Assembly (NCBI GenBank): GCA_003979345.1
Contig: RYVZ01000009.1
Location: 1-64,000 of the forward strand
DNA: 64,000 nucleotides
DNA from: Lachnospiraceae bacterium
GTDB lineage: Bacteria > Bacillota > Clostridia > Lachnospirales > Lachnospiraceae
Direction: 5' to 3'
Below the pieces are notes generated by a model. That model saw only the letters and a list, made by a program, of their open reading frames with translations. It was not told where the DNA came from and made no database searches. Made by a program: the position numbers and the translations under genes. Positions 9,910 through 19,742 of this stretch are shown one piece after another. Within the stretch, counting starts at the first letter, position 1; each line of letters starts with the position of its first letter.

Positions 9910-10473
9910 ATGGGAAAGATCAGTGTGGAGACATGTGAGATCGAGGGATTAAAGGTCATCACTCCGGAGGTGCGGGGCGATGAGAGAGGCTATTTTATGG
10001 AGACCTATCAGTACAACGACTTTAAGGCGGCTGGTATTGACGAGGTATTCGTGCAGGATAACCAGTCGGCATCCAAAAAAGGCGTCCTTCGCGGACTGCA
10101 TTTTCAGATCAGGTACCCGCAGGCAAAGCTTGTCCGTGTGATCAAAGGAGAGGTTTTTGACGTGGCTGTCGATTTAAGAAAGGGCAGCGCTACATTTGGA
10201 AAATGGCACGGCGTGCTGCTCTCGGAGGAGAATAAAAAGCAGTTTTTTGTGCCGAAAGGGTTTGCACACGGCTTTTTTGTTGTGTCTGATTATGCGGAGT
10301 TCTGCTATAAATGCTCGGACTTCTATCATCCGAACGATGAGGGAGGCATCCTTTATAATGATCCGGAGATCGGAGTGGCATGGCCGATTCCGGAAGGAAC
10401 GAAACTGATCCAGTCTGAGAAAGACATCAAGTGGGGCGGACTTAAGGAATATAAAGAGAAGTATCTCGGATAA
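9910..10473 (+). CDS. rmlC: dTDP-4-dehydrorhamnose 3,5-epimerase
   Basis: RmlC epimerises dTDP-4-keto-6-deoxyglucose at C3 and C5 to give dTDP-4-keto-L-rhamnose. The 187-residue protein is a full-length cupin with the conserved segments FVQDNQS, LRGLHFQ, KGEVFDVAVDLRKGS and PKGFAHGF. The start ATG at 9910 follows GGAGG with close spacing; an upstream ATG at 9874 lacks such a site. The final enzyme of the pathway, RmlD, is not in this window and must be encoded elsewhere if rhamnose is the product. The gene is followed directly by the ABC exporter. Confidence 0.96.
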   Translation: MGKISVETCEIEGLKVITPEVRGDERGYFMETYQYNDFKAAGIDEVFVQDNQSASKKGVLRGLHFQIRYPQAKLVRVIKGEVFDVAVDLRKGSATFGKWHGVLLSEENKKQFFVPKGFAHGFFVVSDYAEFCYKCSDFYHPNDEGGILYNDPEIGVAWPIPEGTKLIQSEKDIKWGGLKEYKEKYLG

Positions 10474-10510
10474 AGTAAGAATCTAAACGTATGAAAAGGC
10501 GGGTTGTCAG

Positions 10511-11503
10511 ATGAGAGCAAAACCCATCATTTCCAGGAAAGCGGGTATCCTGATCATCACATTGATCGGTCTGGTGTTCATTGCGGTCCTGTGGAGTCAT
10601 CAGAATCAGTTTGCCGAGCCGGAGCAGGAACTGGTTAAAAAAATCATTGCGACCGCAATTGTCGTATTCGGTGTCTTTCTTTTTATTGCATTTTATGATA
10701 AGCTTATGGTGCTGCCGGCGGAGCTGTGGCAGAACAGGCGGCTGATCTTAAAACTGTCCAAAAACGATTTTAAGACGCGTTATGCGGGTTCCTATCTCGG
10801 CATGGTCTGGGCGCTTGTGCAGCCGGTCGTCACGGTGCTTCTGTATTGGTTTGTCTTTGGTACGATCATGCAGTCAAGACAGTCCATGGGTGATACGGAA
10901 ATTCCGTATGTACTGTGGCTGACGGCGGGGCTTGTGCCGTGGATGTATTTTTCAGAGGCGCTTTCAAACGGGACGAACGCGCTGCTCGAATATAATTATC
11001 TTGTCAAAAAGGTCGTGTTCAAGATCAGTATTCTTCCGATCATCAAGGTATTTGCCGCGACCTTTATGCATGTTTTTTTTGTTTGCGTCATGCTTGTGCT
11101 GTATTTTGCTTATGGGAATGCGCCGAGCTTATACATGTTGCAATTGATCTATTTCAGCTTCTGCATGTTCATTCTTGTATTGGCGATGTGCTATACAACC
11201 TGTGCGGTCGTTGTGTTTTTCAGGGATCTGAATCAGATCATCGGTATCTTTTTACAGATCGGCATGTGGGCAACCCCGATCTTATGGAACATTACGATGC
11301 TTTCGCCAAACATGCAGGTTATTTTCAAGCTGAATCCGATCTTCTATATTGTCAACGGGTACCGGAGTGCGCTGTTTGAAAAAACATGGTTTTGGGAGGA
11401 TTTCTATTCTACCATGTATTTCTGGATTGTGGTGATCCTGCTGTTCGGACTCGGCGCGCTGATCTTTAAGCGTCTGAAAGTGCATTTTGCGGATGTCATG
11501 TGA
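10511..11503 (+). CDS. ABC-2 type polysaccharide export permease (Wzm-like)
   Basis: This 330-residue protein is the membrane half of a polysaccharide or teichoic-acid ABC exporter. The core ABC-2 permease begins near residue 85 with the amphipathic LSKNDFKTRYAGSYLG segment, then six hydrophobic helices. Before this core is an unusual extension with two extra hydrophobic segments at about residues 12-28 and 45-65, so it is longer than a standard 260-residue Wzm/TagG. Its partner ATPase starts 139 bases downstream. Together they would move a lipid-linked polymer built in the cytoplasm across the membrane. Confidence 0.92.
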   Translation: MRAKPIISRKAGILIITLIGLVFIAVLWSHQNQFAEPEQELVKKIIATAIVVFGVFLFIAFYDKLMVLPAELWQNRRLILKLSKNDFKTRYAGSYLGMVWALVQPVVTVLLYWFVFGTIMQSRQSMGDTEIPYVLWLTAGLVPWMYFSEALSNGTNALLEYNYLVKKVVFKISILPIIKVFAATFMHVFFVCVMLVLYFAYGNAPSLYMLQLIYFSFCMFILVLAMCYTTCAVVVFFRDLNQIIGIFLQIGMWATPILWNITMLSPNMQVIFKLNPIFYIVNGYRSALFEKTWFWEDFYSTMYFWIVVILLFGLGALIFKRLKVHFADVM

Positions 11504-11642
11504 TGCGGCAGTTCAATCCCAGGTTTGGCGGGACAGAAACGGTTTGCATGTTTTTTGGCATGATCAGATGTATGGGCGGAGCGCAGGACAGCGTTCGTTA
11601 AACGGTGATGCGTGAAGCAGCCGCCCGGGAAGGGATAAAACC

Positions 11643-12950
11643 ATGGGAAATGTTGTGGATCTGAATAATCAGCCTGTGGAGACGGGGCGTGAGATCGCAG
11701 TATCGGTCGAGCAGGTCACGAAAGTATATAAGCTTTATGGCCGTAACCGCGACCGCATGAAGGAAGCGCTCGGCCTTACGAGAAAAAAGCTGCACCGTGA
11801 ACATTTTGCATTAAACGGTGTGGATATGAAGATCTATCAGGGAGAGACGGTCGGCATTATCGGAACGAACGGTTCCGGCAAATCGACGCTCCTTAAGATC
11901 ATCACGGGCGTCCTGAACCCGACCGGCGGGCATGTGACGGTCAATGGGCGCATTTCTGCTCTGTTAGAGCTTGGCGCAGGGTTCAACATGGAATATACGG
12001 GCATCGAAAATATCTACTTAAACGGTACGATGATGGGATTCTCCAATGCGGAGATCGAGGAGCGCATGCAGGGAATCTTAGAGTTTGCCGATATCGGGGA
12101 TTTCGTGAACCAGCCTGTGAAAACATATTCGTCCGGTATGTTTGTCCGTCTTGCTTTTGCGGTAGCGATCAATATAGATCCGGAAATTCTGATCGTTGAT
12201 GAAGCGCTTTCAGTTGGTGATGTGTTTTTTCAATCGAAATGCTATCATAAATTTGAAGAATTTAAGAAAATGGGAAAAACGATCCTCTTTGTCAGTCATG
12301 ACCTGAGCAGTATTGCCAAATACTGTGACCGTGTCGTTCTGATCGATAAGGGCGTAAAGCTTGGGGAGGGGTCGCCCAGACAAATGATCGATGATTATAA
12401 GCGTGTGCTTGTCGGCCAGTATGAGATGAATGAAGAAAAAGCGGAAGAGTCGGTATCGGCAGGCGAGAACCCGGAGCTTTTAGAATACGGCACGAAACAG
12501 GCGCAGATCACGGAGTATTATATTACCGATGATCAGGGAAAACGAGCGACCGCAGTCATAAAAGGAACGGAATTTCAGATTCATATGCGCGCGGATTTCT
12601 ATGAGGACCTTCCTGCGCCGATTTTTGCGTTTTCTTTTAAGAATATTAAAGGTACCGAGATCACGGGAACGAATACGATGTTTGAAAAATCATTCCTGGA
12701 ACCGGTCAAAGCGGGCGACACGAAGGACGTTATCTTTACACAGAAAATGTCGCTTCAGGGTGGCGAATATCTGCTTTCCCTGGGACTGACAGGATATGAA
12801 AAAGATAACTTTCAGGTGTATCACAGACTCTATGACGTGTTGAATGTGACGGTCGTCTCAGACAAGAATACAGTGGGCTTTTACGATATGGATTCGGTGG
12901 TGACCGTGATCGGAGAAGAAAGCATAAGCCGGGCTGGGAAGAGCGGATAA
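11643..12950 (+). CDS. Polysaccharide ABC exporter ATPase with Wzt C-terminal domain
   Basis: This 435-residue protein has an N-terminal ABC ATPase with Walker A GTNGSGKST (about residues 74-82), signature SSGMFVRLAFA and Walker B ILIVDEALS. After about residue 265 comes an extra beta-rich domain with the features of the Wzt C-terminal carbohydrate-recognition domain, including FSFKNIKGTEITGTNT. In characterised O-antigen systems that domain recognises the modified non-reducing end of the finished chain. TagH-type teichoic-acid exporters do not carry this type of domain. The start follows GGGAAGGG. Adjacent to a WbdD-like gene, this points to chain-terminus-gated export; the coupling is inferred. 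Confidence 0.93.
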   Translation: MGNVVDLNNQPVETGREIAVSVEQVTKVYKLYGRNRDRMKEALGLTRKKLHREHFALNGVDMKIYQGETVGIIGTNGSGKSTLLKIITGVLNPTGGHVTVNGRISALLELGAGFNMEYTGIENIYLNGTMMGFSNAEIEERMQGILEFADIGDFVNQPVKTYSSGMFVRLAFAVAINIDPEILIVDEALSVGDVFFQSKCYHKFEEFKKMGKTILFVSHDLSSIAKYCDRVVLIDKGVKLGEGSPRQMIDDYKRVLVGQYEMNEEKAEESVSAGENPELLEYGTKQAQITEYYITDDQGKRATAVIKGTEFQIHMRADFYEDLPAPIFAFSFKNIKGTEITGTNTMFEKSFLEPVKAGDTKDVIFTQKMSLQGGEYLLSLGLTGYEKDNFQVYHRLYDVLNVTVVSDKNTVGFYDMDSVVTVIGEESISRAGKSG

Positions 12951-13102
12951 GGATTTGTATCATAAAGGAAAGGCATCTATCTAATAGAAAGAAAAAGCAG
13001 CCGGAAGTTAGATGTAAAGCCGGCGGGGATAGAGCAGACAGCCGGCGAGATTGCAAAGCCGGCACAGAAAATGCGGACGGGCAGCGTGAGGATGGGGACG
13101 GT

Positions 13103-15271
13103 ATGACGGAGCAGATCGGAAATGTGATATTGGATTTAACGGATTACGGCGGAGAAGATCTCTACTGCGACGGAGAAGTGGAGGATGCCCTGCTTGCGAT
13201 CGCGCGCGATCACGGCAAAGAAGAATTTCCGCGCATTATTGAGGAACAAAAAAGCTGGCCCGTGCTCTATCATCTTTCAAGATTTCGTGAGAATATCATA
13301 AGCTGGCTGCCGGTGACTAAGAATATGCGTGTGCTTGAAATTGGTGCAGGCTGCGGCGCGGTCACGGGTGCGCTCGCAGATCGCGCGGGGCATGTGACCT
13401 GCGTGGATCTCTCTAAAAAAAGAAGCATGATCAATGCATACCGGCACAGGGAGTGCGCAAACGTGACGATCCGGGTCGGAAACTTTAAGGACATTGAACC
13501 GGGGCTTGACACGGATTATGACCTTGTGCTGCTGATCGGCGTGTTTGAGTACGGACAGGGGTATATAGATACAGAGACACCTTACGAGGATTTTCTTAAG
13601 ATCATCCGCAGGCATTGCGCGGCGGACGGCAGGATCGTGATCGCGATCGAAAATCAGTATGGATTAAAATATTTTGCAGGCTGTAAGGAGGATCACGTCG
13701 GGGACTATTTTACCGGACTCGAGGACTATCCGGCGGGAGGCGGCGTGAGAACATTTGGCAGGGACGGGCTCATCCGCCTTATGGAGAAATGCGGTGTCAC
13801 GGATTATCATTTTTATTATCCGTATCCGGACTACAAGTTTATGACTACGCTCTATTCGGACGGTTATCTGCCGCGCGTCGGAGAACTGACGAATAATATG
13901 CGTAACTTTGACAGAGAGCGCATGGCGCTGTTTGATGAAAAAAATGTATTTGACGGATTGATCCGCGAGGGCAGATTTGCAGAGTTTGCAAATTCATTTT
14001 TGATCGTGATCGGAGAAAAGCCTGCTCAGGATTATGTCAAATATTCGAATGACCGCGCGCCGCAGTATGCTATCCGGACCCAAATCTGCGGGAAGGGGGA
14101 AAAGCGGTATGTGGAGAAGCAGCCTGATATGCCAAAGGCGTATGCACATATCGAAAACCTTTTGCTAAGCTATGAGAAATTGTGCCGGAAATATGAGGGG
14201 AGCAGTCTTTTGATCAATACCTGTAAGCCCGCAGAGCATGGCGTGCAGTTTGACTATGTGGAGGGCGGCACGCTGGAGGAAGCGCTCGATGACTGCCTGC
14301 ACCGCGGTGATGAAGAAGGGTTTCTTGCACTGCTTTCCCGATACGAGAAGATCGCAGCATATCATGACGAAGAGCCGGTCAGCGATCACGATCTGATCTT
14401 TGCGAACATTCTGATTGGCGGTGAAAAGCATGCAGGGCAGGAAGCCGGTCAGCGCGGATGGAAAGAAAAACTGACAGCGCCGTGGACGCTGATCGATTAT
14501 GAATGGACCTTTCCTGAGACAGAAAGCGGCGCAAAGCTTACCAAACGCGCGATGTTTATTTATGTTTCGGGACCTGAGATCAGAAGGCGGTGGCTGTTTG
14601 AACATGGGATCGCACAGCGGTACGGTATCACGCCGGAGAATCTTGTGCGTCTTCAGGGGGAGGAGACCGCGTTCCAGCAGCATGTCACCGGCGGATTAAG
14701 TTCAATGGCACAATTATATGATAAGATGGGACAGCCGGTTACGCCGGTCAGAAATCTGGTGCTTGCTGATCAGGCGCTTGACCCGCTTCGGAAATTTCAG
14801 GTATATGTGGATATGGGGGAAGGATTTTCGGAAGAACGATCTTTTTTTGTCCCACATGTCTATGAGGACAGGAGCCGCCTGAGTCTGCGGATTTCGTTCG
14901 ATCATAAGGTGCGGGCGCTGCGGCTGGACCCTGCGCTTGTTCCGTGTATGTTATATGGTATGTCGATCTGCATCAATGGCAGATGTATCTACGAACAAAA
15001 GCCGGGTTCATCCGGTGCGGATACCGGATCCGGCTGTGAGATCGCGATGAACGGCATTCAGGCAGCGGGCGGTGCGGAGGTGTTTATCACGAATGACCCG
15101 AACGTGACCGTTACCATCTGCAGCATGGAATTAAAAGAAGAAAATGAGCTGACGATGGAGGCGGGGATCGTTTTTTTGACGGAAGAGTCCGCCAAAAGTC
15201 TGTACCCTGAGATGCCGGCGCCGGAAGGACAGCAGGATACAGTGAAGCGCAGAGGGTTCTGGCGGCGCTGA
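13103..15271 (+). CDS. Fused SAM methyltransferase and kinase-like protein (WbdD-like)
   Basis: This 722-residue protein combines two enzymes. Residues about 55-210 are a class I methyltransferase with SAM-binding motif VLEIGAGCG near residue 77 and an acidic VTCVDLS strand. Residues about 320-500 look like a protein-kinase-fold phosphotransferase. A catalytic-loop segment DHDLIFAN places D430 and N435 exactly as in HRDLKPEN, and IDYEW places D465 where DFG would be. About 170 C-terminal residues are beta-rich and unassigned. In E. coli O9a, WbdD has the same methyltransferase-kinase order, caps the chain with methyl phosphate and so sets its length. The neighbouring Wzt has the matching recognition domain. 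The methyltransferase call is firm; the kinase call rests on motif spacing; the capping role is inferred. Confidence 0.8.
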   Translation: MTEQIGNVILDLTDYGGEDLYCDGEVEDALLAIARDHGKEEFPRIIEEQKSWPVLYHLSRFRENIISWLPVTKNMRVLEIGAGCGAVTGALADRAGHVTCVDLSKKRSMINAYRHRECANVTIRVGNFKDIEPGLDTDYDLVLLIGVFEYGQGYIDTETPYEDFLKIIRRHCAADGRIVIAIENQYGLKYFAGCKEDHVGDYFTGLEDYPAGGGVRTFGRDGLIRLMEKCGVTDYHFYYPYPDYKFMTTLYSDGYLPRVGELTNNMRNFDRERMALFDEKNVFDGLIREGRFAEFANSFLIVIGEKPAQDYVKYSNDRAPQYAIRTQICGKGEKRYVEKQPDMPKAYAHIENLLLSYEKLCRKYEGSSLLINTCKPAEHGVQFDYVEGGTLEEALDDCLHRGDEEGFLALLSRYEKIAAYHDEEPVSDHDLIFANILIGGEKHAGQEAGQRGWKEKLTAPWTLIDYEWTFPETESGAKLTKRAMFIYVSGPEIRRRWLFEHGIAQRYGITPENLVRLQGEETAFQQHVTGGLSSMAQLYDKMGQPVTPVRNLVLADQALDPLRKFQVYVDMGEGFSEERSFFVPHVYEDRSRLSLRISFDHKVRALRLDPALVPCMLYGMSICINGRCIYEQKPGSSGADTGSGCEIAMNGIQAAGGAEVFITNDPNVTVTICSMELKEENELTMEAGIVFLTEESAKSLYPEMPAPEGQQDTVKRRGFWRR

Positions 15272-15327
15272 AAAGAAACGGCGTTTTGCAGCTCCACATC
15301 AGATTAAAAAGAAAAGAGAACATAGAG

Positions 15328-17460
15328 ATGTCGGGTAATATCAAAAAGGCAATACAGGATATTAAGATCAGACAATGTAAAAAAGAACATGATAAAGAGG
15401 TAGAGAGACAGTCCGACCGGTATCCCCAGTGGATTCTGGAGGAGGAGCCAAAGAAGGTTGGCGAGCTGTATACCAATGAACCTGTGGGCGACATGGCGGC
15501 AAAAGAGGGACGAATGTCCGCTGCCGGGCAGGAAAAACAAAAAGCAGCAGTGACCGGCTTTGATGAGATCGGAGAGGAAGAACATCCGTTTGAGGGCGAA
15601 AAACAGCCGGTTATCGTGATCTATGACCGGATGCAGGGCAGGCTTTCTTCAAACGCATCCGCCCGTGCTGCGGCACTGTTTGCGGCGCATCCCGACTGGG
15701 ACATGATCTATGGGGACGAAGATTTTTGCTATTTGAAGAACCGTTTTGCACCGTGGATGAAACCGGACTATTCGCCGGACACGCTGCTCTCGTTTCCCTA
15801 CTTCGGCGGATTTGCTGCGTTTCGGCGCGAGTCTTACGCAGATGTGGAGTGGCTTACTAAAGGAGAAGGAAAAGTCAGGGTTTATGATTTTTACTTAAAA
15901 TGCAGTGAGCGTAAAAAGAAGATCGTACATGTGCCCGAAGTATTTTTTCACAGAAATGCCACGCAGGAGCAGTATCTTCAATACCGCGCGCTTGACAGGG
16001 ATGATCCGCGCGTTCTGACGGCGGATGACTGTATGCCGTGGGCGCTTCCGTGGGAAGATCAGGAGCAGTATGCGGATGTGCGTCTGAATGCGATGAAGCG
16101 CCGCGGTTTTGCGGGTAAGCTGAAAAAAGATGCATTCGGGATCATGCAGCCCGTCTATGATATCAGGGAGACTGAGGCGGGCAGGATGCCGTTTGTCTCC
16201 ATCATCATTCCTTCCAAGGACAATGTGGATGTGCTGGAGCGCTGTATCCGATCGGTGCGGCGGCATGAAGCATATCCGCATTATGAGATCGTTGTGGTTG
16301 ACAACGGGAGCGCGGGAGCAGTGCGCACGCGGCTCATGAATCTGGAGAGGGAGCTATCGTTCACTTATGTTTATGAGCCGATGGAATTTAATTTTTCGCA
16401 GATGATCAATCTTGGCGTATCGAAAGCGGCGGGTGATTATCTGTTATTGTTAAACGACGACTGCGAAGTGACACAGGACGACTGGCTGCTTACCATGCTC
16501 GGACAGGCGCAGCTTTCTCATGTCGGCGCGGTCGGAGCCAAGCTGCTCTATCCGGATTCTGACCTGATCCAGCATGCGGGCGTGACGAACCTGACGGCAG
16601 GACCGGCGCATAAGCTGCAGCGCGATTCGGATTCCCACAGCTATTATTACGGACGGAATCGTTTTTGTTATGACTGCATCGGTGTTACGGCAGCATGCAT
16701 GATGGTCAGGCGCAGAGTGTTTGAGGAGGCCGGCGGTTTTGATGAGGGACTGCGTGTGGCATTTAATGACGTGGACTTCTGTTTTAAGCTTTATGAGCGC
16801 GGGCTGTATCAGGTTTTGCGCAATGATGTCGTACTTTACCATCATGAGTCCTTAAGCCGCGGCGATGATCTTTTGACCGAAGAAAAAACAAAGCGTCTGA
16901 TGCAGGAGAGAGACGCACTTTACGAGCGGCACCCGCGGCTTCTTGCGCGCGATCCGTTTTATAATGTGAATTTACTGGGCTGTGTCATTGACTATCTGAT
17001 CAATTATCAGTATGAGTATGACAGAGGCGACTGCCGTACCGGGCTTTTGGAGGAACCGGTCGATGTGCAGCCGGAGTGGTATAACGAGTGCCTGATCGTG
17101 ATGGTGGACCGCGCGGTCAAAAAGGATTTTATGGATGTGCTGACGAAGCGCACGGTCTATCAGATCGAGGGCTGGGCGTATGTGCTCGGGCAGGATAACT
17201 GCCGGTATACGATGCATATTCTCCTAAAAAATGAGGATGGTTCGTTTACGGAGCTTGAGACGCTCAGGCGCTACCGCCCCGATGCGGTGAAGATCCTGCC
17301 GGAGCAGAAAAATATCGAGCTTTCCGGGTTTGTGGCGTGTTTAGAACCGGGTACGCTGCCAAAAGGAATCTATCCGGTCTATCTGCTTTTTAGGGATCAG
17401 TGCTCAAGGCAGAGGCTGATCAGGGACACGGGGTCGGTGCTGACGGTGGACTTCACGTGA
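15328..17460 (+). CDS. GT2 glycosyltransferase with truncated first domain
   Basis: This 710-residue protein starts with a charged, probably disordered stretch (1-90). A partial GT-A domain follows that keeps the YGDEDF acidic motif and the substrate half but lacks the N-terminal nucleotide-binding strand. A complete GT2 domain begins near residue 290 with VSIIIPSKDN, then LLLLNDDCEV and FNDVDFCFKLYERG. The C-terminal part (about 610-710) is beta-rich. The complete second domain should transfer a nucleotide sugar, rhamnose being the obvious candidate given the rml genes; the first is probably inactive or needs a partner. The ATG at 15328 is used because the upstream in-frame start is a TTG without a binding site. 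Confidence 0.9.
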   Translation: MSGNIKKAIQDIKIRQCKKEHDKEVERQSDRYPQWILEEEPKKVGELYTNEPVGDMAAKEGRMSAAGQEKQKAAVTGFDEIGEEEHPFEGEKQPVIVIYDRMQGRLSSNASARAAALFAAHPDWDMIYGDEDFCYLKNRFAPWMKPDYSPDTLLSFPYFGGFAAFRRESYADVEWLTKGEGKVRVYDFYLKCSERKKKIVHVPEVFFHRNATQEQYLQYRALDRDDPRVLTADDCMPWALPWEDQEQYADVRLNAMKRRGFAGKLKKDAFGIMQPVYDIRETEAGRMPFVSIIIPSKDNVDVLERCIRSVRRHEAYPHYEIVVVDNGSAGAVRTRLMNLERELSFTYVYEPMEFNFSQMINLGVSKAAGDYLLLLNDDCEVTQDDWLLTMLGQAQLSHVGAVGAKLLYPDSDLIQHAGVTNLTAGPAHKLQRDSDSHSYYYGRNRFCYDCIGVTAACMMVRRRVFEEAGGFDEGLRVAFNDVDFCFKLYERGLYQVLRNDVVLYHHESLSRGDDLLTEEKTKRLMQERDALYERHPRLLARDPFYNVNLLGCVIDYLINYQYEYDRGDCRTGLLEEPVDVQPEWYNECLIVMVDRAVKKDFMDVLTKRTVYQIEGWAYVLGQDNCRYTMHILLKNEDGSFTELETLRRYRPDAVKILPEQKNIELSGFVACLEPGTLPKGIYPVYLLFRDQCSRQRLIRDTGSVLTVDFT

Positions 17461-17572
17461 GAAAAGAATGAAGATTTTCTAAGCAGTCAAAGTACGCCTG
17501 CAAAAAATCTAAATCATTCGTTGAGTCGCAGCAGAGCTGCGGCACGGATATTAGTGTGACAGGAGAAACAGG

Positions 17573-19588
17573 ATGTCTGACAAGCAATCAGAAGAGCTGC
17601 TGAGCTTTTATCAGGCGGCTTACGAAAAAGAAAAAGTAAAAAATGCGCAGCTTGCGGGGCGGCTTGCGGATGAACAGCGCCGCGCCGACGAACTGCAGTA
17701 TAAGCTTGACCATATCAAAAATAATCCGCTCTGGAAAGCGACGTTTCCGGTCCGCGGGCTGATCCATGTGCTCATCCGCACGAAGGATAGGATCAAACGT
17801 TATGGAAATCCGAAAGGTCTGCTGCGCAAGCTGCGCAATAAAGCGCATGAGAAAAAGGCGATTGCGCGTTACGGGACGAAAAGTTTTCCTTCCAAAGAGG
17901 GAATCGCGCAGATGAAAGCTGCGGATTTTCCCAAAAACGTCAAGTTTTCGATTCTTGTACCGCTTTGGAACACACCGGAGAAATTTCTTTGCGAAATGAT
18001 CGAGTCGGTGCAGTGGCAGGTCTATGAGAACTGGGAACTGTGTCTCGCGGACGGTTCGGATGAAAAACATGCTTATGTCGGGGAGATTGTTGCGCGCTAT
18101 ATGCAGTCTGATCCGCGCATCCGCTATCAGAAGCTTCCCGAAAACAAAGGAATTGCTGGAAATACAAACGAGTGCTGTGAAATGGCGACGGGAGATTATA
18201 TCGGTCTGTTTGACCATGACGATATCCTTCACCCGTGTGCGTTGTATGAGTATATGAAAGTGATCTGCGAGAAGGACGCCGATTATATTTACTGTGACGA
18301 GGCGACATTCCATAAAGGGAACATCAACCGCATGATCACATTGCATTTTAAGTCCGACTATGCCGTGGACACACTGCGCGCCAACAATTATATCTGCCAT
18401 TTCAGCGTGTTTTCAAGGACACTCTTAGAGGGCGGAGAGCTGTTCCGCTCTCAGTTTGACGGGAGCCAGGATCACGATATGATCCTGCGCCTGACCGATA
18501 AGGCAAAGCGGGTCGTGCATGTGCCGAAGCTTCTCTATTACTGGCGTTCCCACAAGGCGAGCGTCGCGTCCGATATCAGCGCGAAGCCCTATGCGATCGA
18601 GGGGGCAAAGGGCGCAGTCGCAGCGCATCTGACAGCGCACGGGTTCCGGGACTTTGAAATTCTGTCCACGCGCGCGTTTGAGACGATCTTCCGCATCAAA
18701 TATGCGCTGACCGCAAGACCGCTTGTTTCGATCCTGATTCCGAACAAAGACCATGTTTCGGATTTAAGCCGGTGCATTGAGTCCGTTTTGGATAAATCGA
18801 CGTATGACAATTATGAGATCATTGTAATAGAAAACAACAGCACGACGAAAGAAATCCGGGACTATTACGACGAGATCGGAAAGCACCCGAAAATCCGTGT
18901 GGTGAATTATGAAGGTGCGTTCAACTATTCCAGGATCAACAATTTTGGCGCGTCAAAGGCAAACGGTGAGTATCTTCTTTTGCTCAATAATGATACGCAG
19001 GTCATTACGCTTGACTGGATCGAGGAGCTCTTAATGTATGCGCAGCGCGATGACGTGGCATGCGTCGGCGCAAAGCTTTACTATGAGGACTATACGATCC
19101 AGCACGCGGGTATTGTGATCGGACTTGGCGCGCACCGCACGGCGGGACATACGCATTATAAGGTCAATAAAGAAAACTTAGGCTATATGGGTAAGCTCTG
19201 CTATGCGCAGGACGTCAGCGCCGTGACCGGAGCATGCATGATGGTGAAAAAAGCATTGTATGATCAGGCAGGCGGCTTAGACGAGAAGTTTGCAGTTGCG
19301 TTAAATGACGTCGATTTCTGCATGCGCATGCGCAGGCTGGGATACCTGAACGTGTTTACGCCGTTTGCGGAGTTATTTCACTATGAATCCGTTTCGCGCG
19401 GTTCCGATGTGTTGAAAAGAACGAATGGAAGTTTACAAGAAGCAGAAGCGGCGGAGGCTGGGCGGGCGGCGCGCTACAATGAGGAAGCGGCGCTCTTTCG
19501 GGAGAAATGGAAGGACGAGCTCGCGGCGGGTGACCCCTACTTTAATCCAAATTTTTCTTTAGATAATTCGGATTATGTGTTATACTAA
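17573..19588 (+). CDS. Two-domain GT2 glycosyltransferase
   Basis: This 671-residue protein has an N-terminal coiled coil (about 1-50) and two complete GT-A domains. The first starts near residue 124 (FSILVPLWNT) and has FDHDDIL and YCDEATF. The second starts near residue 384 (VSILIPNKDH) and has LLLLNNDTQV and LNDVDFCMRMRRLG. Tandem GT2 proteins of this type occur in rhamnan and O-antigen synthesis, where each domain may form a different linkage. It is cytoplasmic with no membrane helix. A hairpin at 587-614 relative to 19000 (AAGCAATGC stem) sits on the stop codon but lacks a T run. Confidence 0.92.
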   Translation: MSDKQSEELLSFYQAAYEKEKVKNAQLAGRLADEQRRADELQYKLDHIKNNPLWKATFPVRGLIHVLIRTKDRIKRYGNPKGLLRKLRNKAHEKKAIARYGTKSFPSKEGIAQMKAADFPKNVKFSILVPLWNTPEKFLCEMIESVQWQVYENWELCLADGSDEKHAYVGEIVARYMQSDPRIRYQKLPENKGIAGNTNECCEMATGDYIGLFDHDDILHPCALYEYMKVICEKDADYIYCDEATFHKGNINRMITLHFKSDYAVDTLRANNYICHFSVFSRTLLEGGELFRSQFDGSQDHDMILRLTDKAKRVVHVPKLLYYWRSHKASVASDISAKPYAIEGAKGAVAAHLTAHGFRDFEILSTRAFETIFRIKYALTARPLVSILIPNKDHVSDLSRCIESVLDKSTYDNYEIIVIENNSTTKEIRDYYDEIGKHPKIRVVNYEGAFNYSRINNFGASKANGEYLLLLNNDTQVITLDWIEELLMYAQRDDVACVGAKLYYEDYTIQHAGIVIGLGAHRTAGHTHYKVNKENLGYMGKLCYAQDVSAVTGACMMVKKALYDQAGGLDEKFAVALNDVDFCMRMRRLGYLNVFTPFAELFHYESVSRGSDVLKRTNGSLQEAEAAEAGRAARYNEEAALFREKWKDELAAGDPYFNPNFSLDNSDYVLY

Positions 19589-19742
19589 GCAATGCGGGGC
19601 TGTATGCATTGCTTCGTAAAAGGCTGCCATTATTTTTGGCAAATGACCGTGCAGAAAGAAAGTTCTTACAATTCTTGAAAAAGCGGGGAAGTAGATCATG
19701 ATAATTCTATAAAAGTATAAAACATAACAGGAGGGAAGAAGT

